Below, piece by piece: positions 43,479-51,945 of a stretch of 64,000 bases of DNA (positions are counted from its first letter, which is position 1; each line of letters begins with the position of its first letter). The notes beneath the pieces were generated by a model, which did no database searches, was not told the origin of the DNA, and saw nothing but the letters and a program-made list of their open reading frames with translations. Source of the stretch: Streptomyces genisteinicus (GTDB lineage Bacteria > Actinomycetota > Actinomycetes > Streptomycetales > Streptomycetaceae); the NCBI RefSeq assembly GCF_014489615.1, contig NZ_CP060825.1:6618001-6682000 (forward strand), written 5' to 3'. The position numbers and the translations under genes were made by a program.

Positions 43479-46343
43479 TCAGCTGTTGAGTGCCGTCGCC
43501 AGCTGCGCCCGCGAACGCACGTCCAGCTTCTGGTAGATGCGCGTCAGCCGCGCCTCCACCGTCTTCACGCTCAGGTACAGCTTGGCCGCCGCCTCCTGGT
43601 TGCTCGCGCCCTCGCCGACCAGCCGGGCCAGCCGCAGCTCCGCGTCGGTGAGCCCCGAGAGCGTGCCGCCGGCCGGCGTCTCGGCCGCCGCCGCGGGCGT
43701 CTCCGACGCCAGGGCCAGCCACGGCACCGCACCGACACGTTCGAAGACCGCGGACGCCTGCTGGAGCGCGTGCGCGGCCGCCGACCGGCGGCGCCTGCGG
43801 CGCTCGACCCGGGCGAGCGTGATCAGCGCCCTGCCGTGCTCCAGCGGCAGCCCGGCGGCCTCGTAGCCGGCCGCCACCTCGCGCAGCAGCGCCGCCGCCT
43901 CGTCGGGCCGCCCGCCGGCCGCCAGCCGGACCGCGTCCGCCCGGTCGCAGCCCAGGAGCACCGTCGTCCGGCCCAGCCGGTGCGCCACCGGCCGTACGGC
44001 GTCCAGCACCGCCACGGCCTCCGCCAGGCTGTCGCCGGCCACCAGGGCCTCGGCCAGCTCCTCGTGCCAGCGCAGCATCGAGGGATCCACCGCTCCCTGG
44101 TCCCGCTCGCCCGCCTGCACCCGGCGCAGCGTCTCCAGGGCGCTGGACACGTCGCCGACGAGCAGCTGCACGCGGCCGAGGGCGTAGAGGCTGCGCGAGA
44201 GGAACACGTGGTCGCCCTCCTCCTCCGAGGCGCGCACGCTCCGCCGGGCGTAGCTCGCAGCGCGGGCGAAACTGCCGCCCGCGGTCTCCGCGAGAGCCAG
44301 CGCGTACCAGGCCGGGCCGGGGGAGAGGCCGGCCTCCAGGGTCAGGGCGAGCGAGCGGCCCGCGTGGGCGAGGGCGTCGGCGCAGCGGCCCTGGCGGCCC
44401 TCCACCTCGGAGAGCGTGCGGAACAGCTCGATCGCGTCCTCGACCGGCCCGCGGCGCTCCACCAGCGGCAGCAGCGTCGCCAGCTGGGTCCGCGCCTCCA
44501 CCAGCCGGTCGTCGAACAGGGCGTGGCGGACGGTCAGGATCTGCGCGGCGTTGCGCACGCCCAGCGGCCGCTCCACCGCCTCCAGCGCGCGGGCGCGGGC
44601 GAGGACCTTCTCGGCGTCCGGGGCCCCGAGGAAGCGGTCCATCCGGGCCTGCACGGTCAGGGCCTTCGCCGCCGTGCCGTCGTCCCCGACCGATCCGGCG
44701 AGCTCCGCGGACTCGACGGCCGCGGCCCGGGACCGGACCGGATCGCCGTCGGCCAGCACGTACTTCATCGCGAGCCGCAGCAGCACGGCGGCCCGCAGCG
44801 CGGTGTCGCCCTCCGAGTCCTCCATGGCGTGCGCGTAGATCTCGTCGAGTCCGGTGAGTCCCTGGCCCGCCGTGTCGAGCACCGCGAGCCGCGCCCGGAC
44901 CCGGTCGGCCGGTGCGGCGTCCCGCGCGAGCAGGTCGGTCGCCGCGCGCATCGCCAGATCCGCGCGGGCCGCGCGGGCACCCTCCTGCGCGGCCTCCACC
45001 AGGCGGGCGATCCGCCGGTCGCCGTGCAGGCCCGGCGTCGACTCGGCGGCGAGCAGGGCCAGTTCGGCGGCGAGTGTGCTGTTGCCCCGCCGGCGGGCGG
45101 TCTCGACCGCCGCCGCGACCTCCGCGGCCAGCTCCTCGTCGGGGACGTCGGTGGCGAGCGCCCGGTGCCGCACCGCCTCCACCGGGTCGTCCACGATCCG
45201 CGCCAGCGCCGCGTGCCCGGAGCTCCGCTCGGTCCAGCAGGCGTCGTGGACCAGTGTGGACGGCAGCACGCCCGCCGAGAACGCGACCGTGCCGTCCTCC
45301 GTCAGCCGGATCAGCGAGGCGCGCTCGGCGGCGGCCAGATCCGCCTCGGCGCCCGGGCGTCCGGCCCGGCGGATCAGCGACGCGGACGGGCGGAGCGCCA
45401 GCGCGGCGAGCAGCAGGGTCTCGCGCACCCCGGGTGCCACCGCACCGAGCAGACCCCGCGCCAGATCGCGGGCCCTACCGGACAGCGACAGCGCCTCCGC
45501 GTGGTGCACCGGGGTCCGGGCGTCCGCGAGGGACCGGCCCACCGCCAGCGCGAGCCGCGGATTGCCCCCGCTGGCCTTGTGGATGCGGCCCGCCATCCGG
45601 GACGGCAGGCGGTGGTGGATGAGCAGTTCGGCTATCTCGTCGGCGTGCAGCGGCGGCACGTTCACCACGTCCGCCTCGGACGGCTCCCACAGCGGGGTGA
45701 CGCCCGCCGCCGCGGGAGCCCCCTCGTCCGGGTCCGCCGCCGGGTTCCCGTAGGCCGCGGGCGTGTCCACGGCGAGGGCGCGCAGGGCGGGCGGCGCCAG
45801 GTGCAGGGCGAAGCGGAGCAGGTCGGCGCTGGCCGGATCGATGTACTGGACGCCGTCGAGGACCAGCAGCGCCGGGCCGTGCGCGGCGAGGCGGCGCAGC
45901 ACGTGCGCGAGGGCGAGACGCAGGGCGACCGGGTCGCAGCCCTCCTCGGGCATCGGCGCCTCGCGGCACAGCATGGCGACGGCTGCCCGCTGCGGTCCCG
46001 GCAGGCCGTCCAGGACGCCGCCCGATCCGCCGGAGCCGCCCGGACCGCCCGAGCCGTCGGAGCCGTCGGACGCGCGGGGCGGGGGCACCGTCGCGGCGAC
46101 GGAGGCGATCAGGGCGGCCGCGGCCGCTCCCGGGATGTCGCGGTCGGCGGGCAGCGCGGCCAGCCAGAGCACCGACTCCCCGCGGGCCTCGGCCCGCCCC
46201 GCGACCGACAGCACGACCTCGGTCTTGCCGACCCCGGGCGGCCCGGTGAGCAGGGCGCGTCCGCTGGTGGCGAGCACCCGGTCGAGGCGGGCCAGCAGCT
46301 CCGTGCGCCCGACCGGCGCGGCGCGGTACTCCGCCGGTCCCAT
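43479..46343 (-). CDS. LAL-type LuxR regulator with N-terminal AAA ATPase
   Basis: This large ATP-binding regulator of the LuxR family has 954 residues from the ATG at 46343. Walker A is GPPGVGKT (34-41), and Walker B-like ALLVLDGVQYID lies near 160-171. A long helical TPR-like region fills about 350-870. The C-terminal LuxR helix-turn-helix (about 893-954; LTDAELRLARLVGEGASNQEAAAKLYLSVKTVEARLTRIYQKLDV) binds DNA. A Gly/Ser-rich insert SDGSDGSGGPGGSGGSGG sits in the ATPase domain. An ATG at 46439 would add 32 residues, but a -10-like TATCCT lies between the two, favouring 46343. Such regulators often control secondary metabolism or sugar use; it may regulate the pectinase/cellulase locus. Confidence 0.9.
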   Translation of the reverse strand: MGPAEYRAAPVGRTELLARLDRVLATSGRALLTGPPGVGKTEVVLSVAGRAEARGESVLWLAALPADRDIPGAAAAALIASVAATVPPPRASDGSDGSGGPGGSGGSGGVLDGLPGPQRAAVAMLCREAPMPEEGCDPVALRLALAHVLRRLAAHGPALLVLDGVQYIDPASADLLRFALHLAPPALRALAVDTPAAYGNPAADPDEGAPAAAGVTPLWEPSEADVVNVPPLHADEIAELLIHHRLPSRMAGRIHKASGGNPRLALAVGRSLADARTPVHHAEALSLSGRARDLARGLLGAVAPGVRETLLLAALALRPSASLIRRAGRPGAEADLAAAERASLIRLTEDGTVAFSAGVLPSTLVHDACWTERSSGHAALARIVDDPVEAVRHRALATDVPDEELAAEVAAAVETARRRGNSTLAAELALLAAESTPGLHGDRRIARLVEAAQEGARAARADLAMRAATDLLARDAAPADRVRARLAVLDTAGQGLTGLDEIYAHAMEDSEGDTALRAAVLLRLAMKYVLADGDPVRSRAAAVESAELAGSVGDDGTAAKALTVQARMDRFLGAPDAEKVLARARALEAVERPLGVRNAAQILTVRHALFDDRLVEARTQLATLLPLVERRGPVEDAIELFRTLSEVEGRQGRCADALAHAGRSLALTLEAGLSPGPAWYALALAETAGGSFARAASYARRSVRASEEEGDHVFLSRSLYALGRVQLLVGDVSSALETLRRVQAGERDQGAVDPSMLRWHEELAEALVAGDSLAEAVAVLDAVRPVAHRLGRTTVLLGCDRADAVRLAAGGRPDEAAALLREVAAGYEAAGLPLEHGRALITLARVERRRRRRSAAAHALQQASAVFERVGAVPWLALASETPAAAAETPAGGTLSGLTDAELRLARLVGEGASNQEAAAKLYLSVKTVEARLTRIYQKLDVRSRAQLATALNS

Positions 46344-47063
46344 CGGCCCACCACCACCTTCCGGTGCGCGCGGGCCCCCTGCCCGTTCGAGCAGAGGATA
46401 CGAAGCCTGTCGCGCGCGTCCAGGCACGTTGTCCGGCATACGGACAGGTCTGGACTTGGGGCCGGTGCGGAGTTACCGGTTCCGTCCGCAGGTGCAGGCG
46501 TCTGACCAGCGGCGACACCGCTCGGACACGGCTCGGGGAGCTCCAGGGGACCGCGGGCGTGTAGCCGGGGTCACGCGAGGGGTTCCGCCGTGCAGATGGC
46601 TGGAAATCGCCCCCGGGACTCGGTGCGGGCCGGGCGCGCGGGCAACGGCGCCGGGGCGCGAGCGCGGTGGTCCCCCGTCCGGGCGTGCGCCCCGGGGCGG
46701 GGGTGCGAACGTGCGGCGCGGGAACCGTGGTCGTTCAGCGTGGGGGCTGCGTCCCACGATTCCCCCGGGCCGGGTGAGCCCGCGCGCCGCCGCTCGGCAC
46801 GTCGGCCCTGGGTGGGGCCGACACCGGACATCGATCCGTCGTGCACCTGACGGGCGGGGCGGGGAGCCTCGCGGGGCAGGGCGTCACGGGAACGTCCGCT
46901 ACGGCAGACAGTAGGAAACGCGGAGGTGAACGCGATACGGGGAAAACCCTTGTCGGGGGTCCGGGGGTTAGGGGGGTGCCCGGGCCGGTGCGGCCGGCGG
47001 CCCGGGACCGCCGTGGCCGTGCCGGACCCCGGCTGTCCGAGGCTCCCGCTACCGTCACCCCTC
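46344..47063. other. Divergent intergenic region, 720 bp
   Basis: It lies between the LuxR-family gene and the alpha/beta-hydrolase. No gene is supported. TATCCT (minus strand, near 46400) is a candidate -10 for the regulator. TACCGT at 47050-47055 ends 8 nt before the hydrolase ATG. A less GC-rich stretch at 46900-46960 has no recognisable structure. Confidence 0.45.
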
Positions 47064-48317
47064 ATGAGCGAATTCGTGTTGGTGGCGGGAGCGTGGCTCG
47101 GAGGCGGGGCCTGGGACGAGGTGGCGGCCAAGCTCCGGCGGGCCGGGCACGGCGCGCGGGCGGTGACGCTGGCCGGCCTCGCGGAGCGACGCGGCGAGCC
47201 CGCGGACCAGGTGACGCACGTGCGGGACGTCGTCGAGGCGGTGGAGCGGGACGACCTGCGGGACGTGGGGCTCGTCGGGCACAGCTACGCGGGCATCCCG
47301 GTCGGCCAGGCGGCCGAGCGCATCGGGGACCGGCTCGCCCGGATCGTGTTCGTGGACGCCGTCGTCCCCGCGGACGGCGAGTCGTTCGTGTCCCAGTGGT
47401 GGCAGGGTCCCGAGGCGCTGACCGCCGCCATCGAGGCGGCTGACGGCTTCTGGCCGCCCCCGACCGCCCCCGAGCTCGCGGGCCAGGACCTCGACGACGA
47501 GCAGATCGCGCGGTTCCTCGCCGGTACGACGCCGCACCCCGGCGCGGCGCTCGCCGGGCCCGCCGTCCTCGCGGGGCCGCTCGGCCGCCTTCCGGCGACG
47601 TACGTCCTGTGCCTGCTGGACAGCCCGGAGCCCGCGCCGCCCGTGGCGGAGCTGCTGACGAGCGAGCGGTGGCGGCTGGTGACCATGGACACCGGTCACT
47701 GGCCGATGCTCTCGCGGCCGCGCGAGCTGGCGGAGGTCCTGACGGCGGCCGCGCGGGGGCCGGCGGAGAAGCCCGGCCCCCGTCGCCGACGGTCCGGGCG
47801 GCCCCGGCCCCGTGGAGGCGGCAGGCCGCCCGGAACCGCCGGGTCACACCTGACCGAGGTCCGAACTCACCCACCGCTCGGGACGCATGCGCACCACGAT
47901 CTGCTCGCCGTGGTTCTCCCAGGCGAAGTCGACATAGGCCCCGACCTTCTCCGGGGGCAGGTAGCGGGCCGAGATCTCGGTCAGCTGCTCCCGGGTGGCG
48001 GGCTCGGTCCCCGTCACCGGGCCTTCCACCGACACGTAGCGGATGGTCGGTTCGAGCCGGTCGACCATGAGCGAGAACCGGCCCGCGGCGGCGATGAGCC
48101 CGGCCTTGCGCGAGTCGCGTCCGGTGAGGATCCAGATGTCGCCGCCCGGCGCGTACTGGTACCAGATGGGCAGGGTCAGGGGCGCGCGGTCCTCCTTCCC
48201 GCCGGCCGCGACCGCCAGTGCGGCCACGTGCGGTTCGGCCAGGAATCGTTCGCGTTCTTCGGTGGACAGGGCCACGGGCTCGCTCCTCGGCAATGCGGGT
48301 GGTGGTGCGGACGGTGA
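47064..48317 (+). CDS. Alpha/beta-hydrolase (EstC/salicylate-esterase-like), C-terminus probably frame-shifted
   Basis: The first ~232 residues are a complete alpha/beta-hydrolase: FVLVAGAWLGGGAWDEVAAKL, TLAGLAERRGEPADQVT, the nucleophile elbow VGLVGHSYAGIPV (Ser in GHSYAG), FVDAVVPADGESF and the late MDTGHWPMLSRP with the catalytic His. This is the EstC/methyl-salicylate-esterase-like group, normally about 230-240 residues. The open frame does not stop there: it runs on for another ~185 low-complexity codons antisense to the PPOX gene, to a TGA at 48315. A one-base loss in the G-run at 47754-47758 would give a stop at 47851. No ribosome-binding site is seen; TACCGT 8 nt before the ATG suggests a leaderless start. 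Confidence 0.65.
   Translation: MSEFVLVAGAWLGGGAWDEVAAKLRRAGHGARAVTLAGLAERRGEPADQVTHVRDVVEAVERDDLRDVGLVGHSYAGIPVGQAAERIGDRLARIVFVDAVVPADGESFVSQWWQGPEALTAAIEAADGFWPPPTAPELAGQDLDDEQIARFLAGTTPHPGAALAGPAVLAGPLGRLPATYVLCLLDSPEPAPPVAELLTSERWRLVTMDTGHWPMLSRPRELAEVLTAAARGPAEKPGPRRRRSGRPRPRGGGRPPGTAGSHLTEVRTHPPLGTHAHHDLLAVVLPGEVDIGPDLLRGQVAGRDLGQLLPGGGLGPRHRAFHRHVADGRFEPVDHEREPARGGDEPGLARVASGEDPDVAARRVLVPDGQGQGRAVLLPAGRDRQCGHVRFGQESFAFFGGQGHGLAPRQCGWWCGR
47844..48275 (-). CDS. PPOX-class (pyridoxamine-phosphate-oxidase fold) F420/FMN protein
   Basis: The 143-residue split-barrel protein has the family pattern RERFLAEPHVAALAVAA, LPIWYQYAPGGDIWILTGRDSRKAGLI, FSLMVDRLEPTIRYVSVEGPVTG and a C-terminal RMRPERWVSSDLGQV. 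Such proteins are F420- or FMN-dependent reductases or oxidases of small molecules. The GTG start at 48275 has GAGGAG 7 nt upstream. It is convergent with, and lies within the apparent extension of, the alpha/beta-hydrolase frame; this gene is clearly the real one over that segment. Confidence 0.88.
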   Translation of the reverse strand: MALSTEERERFLAEPHVAALAVAAGGKEDRAPLTLPIWYQYAPGGDIWILTGRDSRKAGLIAAAGRFSLMVDRLEPTIRYVSVEGPVTGTEPATREQLTEISARYLPPEKVGAYVDFAWENHGEQIVVRMRPERWVSSDLGQV

Positions 48318-48456
48318 CCCGGCACAACGAGCCGCTCCCCGCGCCGATTCCCCTCCGCGCCCGGACGCACCCGATTCCGGCCACGCACCCGGACGGCGGA
48401 CCCGCGGGCCGTTCCCGGCGCCCCGGCCCGCCTCGGCCCGCCCGCTCCGCGCGCAC

Positions 48457-48491
48457 GACCGGCCGGTGTCGCCAGGCGACACCGGCCGGTC
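48457..48491. terminator. 17-bp perfect hairpin after GH48 gene
   Basis: GACCGGCCGGTGTCGCC (48457-48473) and its perfect complement (48475-48491) are separated by a single A; in practice the loop opens a few pairs. It lies 20 bp beyond the GH48 cellulase stop on the minus strand. Confidence 0.85.
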
Positions 48492-48511
48492 ACAGGAGCG
48501 GCACGGCCGGA

Positions 48512-51448
48512 CTACTCCAGCAGCTCCGCGTAGGCTCCGAACGCCAGCGCGATGTCCGCCTGGGCCCAGAACCGGTGGTACGTGAACACGGGCGCGGCGC
48601 CGCCCGCGAGGTAGCTCTCGATCTTCGACCACGCCGGGTCGTCCTGGTAGAAGGACCGCAGCGAGGCGAACGTCGACGACGAGTTGACCGTGTCGCCGTT
48701 CGGCATCGTGCCCGTCCAGCCGCTGGGCACGTACACCGGGTCGTCGAAGCGGTTGTAGTCCGCCCGGGTCTCCGGCACGGCGATGCCGAGCGGGTCCTGG
48801 TGGTGGTCCCACATGCCGTCGAGCAGCGCCTTGGCCACGCGCTTGGCCTCGGTGTCACCGGACTTGGCGGCGTAGTAGGTCAGCACCTTGGCGTAGGCGC
48901 CGGCGACGCCGACGTCCTGGGTGTAGTCGGCCACCGTGACGCGCAGCGAGGCGTTGGCGCCGGGGCTGCTCGCGTTCCAGGTGTCCGGCTTGCCCGTCCA
49001 CTGGAGGGTGGAGGGGATGCGGAAGGTGCCGTCCGGGTTGATCGTCGTCTCCGACAGCGCCCAGTCGACCCACTTGTCCATGACGGCCTTGGCGCCCGCG
49101 TCACCGGTCTCGTGGTAGTACTCCGCCACGCGCTCCATGGACCACGCCTGGAAGCCGAACCACTGGTTCGACGGCGGGTCGTGGTAGACCGGCTTCTCGT
49201 CGTAGGCCATGCCGTAGAAGGTGGGCGTGCCCGCGGGCGGGGCCTCGTAGCGGCCGCCGACGCTGTTGGTCGCGCCGCCGGCGATCGCGCCCTCGGCGCT
49301 CTGGAGCCAGCGGTAGAACTCGATCTGCCGGTCCAGGCTCTTGCCCCAGTCCTCCTGGCCGGTGGCCGACTTGGGCTTCAGCGGGGCGTACTCGGAGAGG
49401 GCGTAGGCGGCCATCGGGTTCTGGTAGCCGCCGTGCGCGTGGCTGGAGCCGATGCGCCACGACCAGCCCGCGGAGGTGTCGGTCGCGCCGCCCCAGGCGT
49501 AGTACCAGGACAGCAGGTAGTGCGAGCTGTCCTTGCCCGTGCCGGCCGGGCAGGCCGTCGGGCTGGTGCAGTTGCCGACCTTTTTGAAGTACTTGTCGTA
49601 CATCGCGTAGCGCAGGTAGTCGCCCATCTTCGCGGCCTTGCCCACGGTCGCCGAGACCTCGGAGCCCTTGCCCTGCTCCTTGGCCCACAGGTCGGCCCAG
49701 TAGGCCGCCTGCACGGCGCGCGCGTCGGCGTCCGGCGCGTTGGTGAACTTCCACTGCTTGGCGTACGAGGAGTCCCCGGTGAAGAGGTCCAGGTAGCCGT
49801 TCCTGCCGCCGTAGGCGAACTTGTCGCAGGTCGGGTGCGGCACGGTCTCCCAGACGGACTCCTGCGGTCCGCGCTGGAAGGTGTTGATGTAGGACGGGCC
49901 GGTCGCGGTCGGGCCGGCGGAGCACTTGCCGGGCTCGTTGCCGTAGCCGTAGACGTTGTCGACGTCCTGGAGCCAGTGCATGCCGTAGATGTCGTCGGTG
50001 CCGTACGCGGTCTTCAGCTCACCGGCGATCGGGTCCTTGCCCGACGAGACCGACGGTGTGAGGGCCGCGGGGTACTGGGACGGCTGGTCGTACTCGCCCG
50101 CGTAGGTGGCCGGCTTGTTGGGGTCGTAGAAGGAGTTCGTGGGCTGATCCGCCTTGGTGGGGATCATGTACTTCTCCATCAGCGCCCACGAGGCGTTGAA
50201 CTTCGTCCAGTCGCCGGTGATCCGGCCGTACATCGCCTCCAGCCAGACGAGGTAGCTGTACGCCTCGGACGTCGTCTCGTGGCCGTGGTCGGGAGCCTCG
50301 ACGATCAGCGTCTCGACGGAGTGGTACGGGATGCCCTCGGGCGAGAAGTACCCGTTCGCCGGGTCCATGATCTTGCCGTACAGGTCGAGGAAGCGCTCGT
50401 CGTACACCTTGGCGCCCGCCAGCTGCGTCGCGTTCACCTCGGCCTTGGTGTGGCCGGGGGCGGTGACGGTGAAGGTCGCGGCGCCGGTGCCGGTGGCGTT
50501 CGCGGCGACGGTCACCTTCTGCGCGGTGCTCCAGTTGGCCGGGGTGAAGGTGAGGCTCGCGCCGGAGGCGATGCTCAGGCCGCTGTTGCCCGTCGTGCGG
50601 GCCACGGTCGCCGTGACGTTCGCCGACGGCCGCGTGGACAGCTTCACGTCGAAGGTGGCCGACTCGCCCTGACGGACGGCCAGTTGGGCGGGGGTGGCGA
50701 CCAGGGCCGGGCCCGCGGCGACGGTCACGCCGACCGGGGACGACTCGGCGGACGCGCCCAGGCTGTCGTAGGCCTTGGCGTAGAGGGAGTGGCTGCCGGC
50801 CGCGAGGCCCGTCGCGGAGAGGGCGAAGGGCGCGGTGGTGTCGGTGCCGAGCAGGGTGGTGTCGCTGTAGAACTCGACCTTGCTCACCGTCGCGCCGTCG
50901 GCCGCGGCGGCGGTCGCCGCCAGCGGCACCGGGTCGCCCGCGGAGAACACCGCGCCCGCGGACGGGCTGGTGAGCACGGCGATCGGCGGCTGGTGGGCCC
51001 CGTTGCAGACGGTGCCGTTGACGGCGAACGACGTCGGGGCGGCGTTGGCACCGCTGTAGGTGAACTGGCCGCCGGCGCTGACGGCGGCTCCGCCGGCGAT
51101 CGTCCTGTTCCAGTCGGTGTTCTTGACCGTGACGGTCTTCCCGGACTGCGACCAGACGCCGTTCCAGCCGCTGGTCAGCTTCTGGTTCCCGGCGTAGTCG
51201 TAGGTGACGGTCCAGCCGTCGATGGCGGCGGTGCCCCGGTTGGTGACGGTGACGTCGGCGGTGAAGCCGCTGCCCCAGTCGTTGGTCTTGTAGTCGACGC
51301 TGCACTGGAGGGCCGCGGCGTGGGCGGGTGCTGTACCGGTCGCGGTCAGTGCGAGGGGGAGCGAGAGGGCCGCGGTGAACACGGTGAGCGCGCGCCGCAG
51401 CAGGCGTGGTCGTCTCGCTCTGGGGGAGGTGCTGGTTGGCGGGGACAT
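48512..51448 (-). CDS. Secreted CBM2-GH48 reducing-end cellobiohydrolase
   Basis: The 978-residue exocellulase has a Sec signal (1-45, ending APAHA), a CBM2 cellulose-binding module (about 47-148; [20 protein letters not shown] ... NGTVCNG), a Big_9-type Ig module (about 155-243), a second beta-sandwich (about 247-340) and the GH48 catalytic (alpha/alpha)6 barrel (about 345-978). The latter has [18 protein letters not shown] with the probable acid Glu395, and [42 protein letters not shown]48 enzymes move processively from reducing ends. It diverges from the GH6 cellulase; a CebR-type box covers its predicted start site (51507-51520). Confidence 0.96.
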   Translation of the reverse strand: MSPPTSTSPRARRPRLLRRALTVFTAALSLPLALTATGTAPAHAAALQCSVDYKTNDWGSGFTADVTVTNRGTAAIDGWTVTYDYAGNQKLTSGWNGVWSQSGKTVTVKNTDWNRTIAGGAAVSAGGQFTYSGANAAPTSFAVNGTVCNGAHQPPIAVLTSPSAGAVFSAGDPVPLAATAAAADGATVSKVEFYSDTTLLGTDTTAPFALSATGLAAGSHSLYAKAYDSLGASAESSPVGVTVAAGPALVATPAQLAVRQGESATFDVKLSTRPSANVTATVARTTGNSGLSIASGASLTFTPANWSTAQKVTVAANATGTGAATFTVTAPGHTKAEVNATQLAGAKVYDERFLDLYGKIMDPANGYFSPEGIPYHSVETLIVEAPDHGHETTSEAYSYLVWLEAMYGRITGDWTKFNASWALMEKYMIPTKADQPTNSFYDPNKPATYAGEYDQPSQYPAALTPSVSSGKDPIAGELKTAYGTDDIYGMHWLQDVDNVYGYGNEPGKCSAGPTATGPSYINTFQRGPQESVWETVPHPTCDKFAYGGRNGYLDLFTGDSSYAKQWKFTNAPDADARAVQAAYWADLWAKEQGKGSEVSATVGKAAKMGDYLRYAMYDKYFKKVGNCTSPTACPAGTGKDSSHYLLSWYYAWGGATDTSAGWSWRIGSSHAHGGYQNPMAAYALSEYAPLKPKSATGQEDWGKSLDRQIEFYRWLQSAEGAIAGGATNSVGGRYEAPPAGTPTFYGMAYDEKPVYHDPPSNQWFGFQAWSMERVAEYYHETGDAGAKAVMDKWVDWALSETTINPDGTFRIPSTLQWTGKPDTWNASSPGANASLRVTVADYTQDVGVAGAYAKVLTYYAAKSGDTEAKRVAKALLDGMWDHHQDPLGIAVPETRADYNRFDDPVYVPSGWTGTMPNGDTVNSSSTFASLRSFYQDDPAWSKIESYLAGGAAPVFTYHRFWAQADIALAFGAYAELLE

Positions 51449-51506
51449 GCGTGAGATCCCTTCGAACGGCTCGGGGAAGACGTGCTGAGCACAAGCCTTG
51501 AACCAG

Positions 51507-51520
51507 TGGGAGCGCTCCCA
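51507..51520. promoter_or_regulatory. CebR-type operator at the GH48 promoter
   Basis: Perfect 14-bp palindrome TGGGAGCGCTCCCA, the known cellulose/cello-oligosaccharide-responsive LacI-family box of streptomycetes. It covers the predicted GH48 transcription start, downstream of TTGACA-17-CACCGT. Confidence 0.92.
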
Positions 51521-51650
51521 CGGTGGAGGGGGTGGGGAGGGCTGTCAAGAGTTGACGCAGGATCGGTCCGCGCGGCTCGGGGTCCGTCAAGAAATTTTCC
51601 AAGTCCTCTGTTGCGTCCGTCGGTTCGGCGCTAATCTCCGATGCAGCCAG

Positions 51651-51664
51651 TGGGAGCGATCCCC
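51651..51664. promoter_or_regulatory. Degenerate CebR-like site
   Basis: TGGGAGCGATCCCC matches the consensus palindrome except at two positions and lies midway between the two perfect boxes. It may be an auxiliary site allowing repressor bridging. Confidence 0.5.
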
Positions 51665-51850
51665 TGCCGGACCGGCCGTGAAAGCAGGTCCGACGCACTG
51701 TTGATCGCTCCATGCGTCACCCCCCGCACCGCCCTGCCGCACAGTCCGGTGGCCTGCCCCCGCCGGCTGACATCACAGCGCGACAGGTTGCGCACTCGCA
51801 CGACCGTTCCCCGATGAGCCGGATTCGATGGCTGAATTCCGGTCACAATC

Positions 51851-51864
51851 TGGGAGCGCTCCCA
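51851..51864. promoter_or_regulatory. CebR-type operator at the GH6 promoter
   Basis: Perfect TGGGAGCGCTCCCA immediately after the -10-like CACAAT (51844-51849), 82 bp before the GH6 ATG. Position implies repression of GH6 cellulase transcription until cello-oligosaccharides release the repressor. Confidence 0.92.
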
Positions 51865-51945
51865 CTCCCGGTCCCGAGCACGTCCCGACTGCGCCGCAGA
51901 TCAGGCATGCCCGATCCCCGACCCGACGAGAGGACATTTCCCGTC

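Larger units (their letters stand above)
51449..51945. other. Divergent cellulase promoter region
   Basis: Nearly 500 bp between the GH48 and GH6 genes, AT-richer than average. For GH48 (minus) TTGACA (51548-51543), 17 bp, CACCGT (51525-51520). For GH6 (plus) CACAAT at 51844-51849 is a -10 candidate. Three CebR-like sites are listed separately. A further minus-strand TTGACG lies near 51590. No gene is seen. Confidence 0.7.

Noticed and set aside
46440-47063. Small open frames in the intergenic region
   Set aside because: Arg/Pro/Gly-rich translations on all frames with no start context or family similarity.
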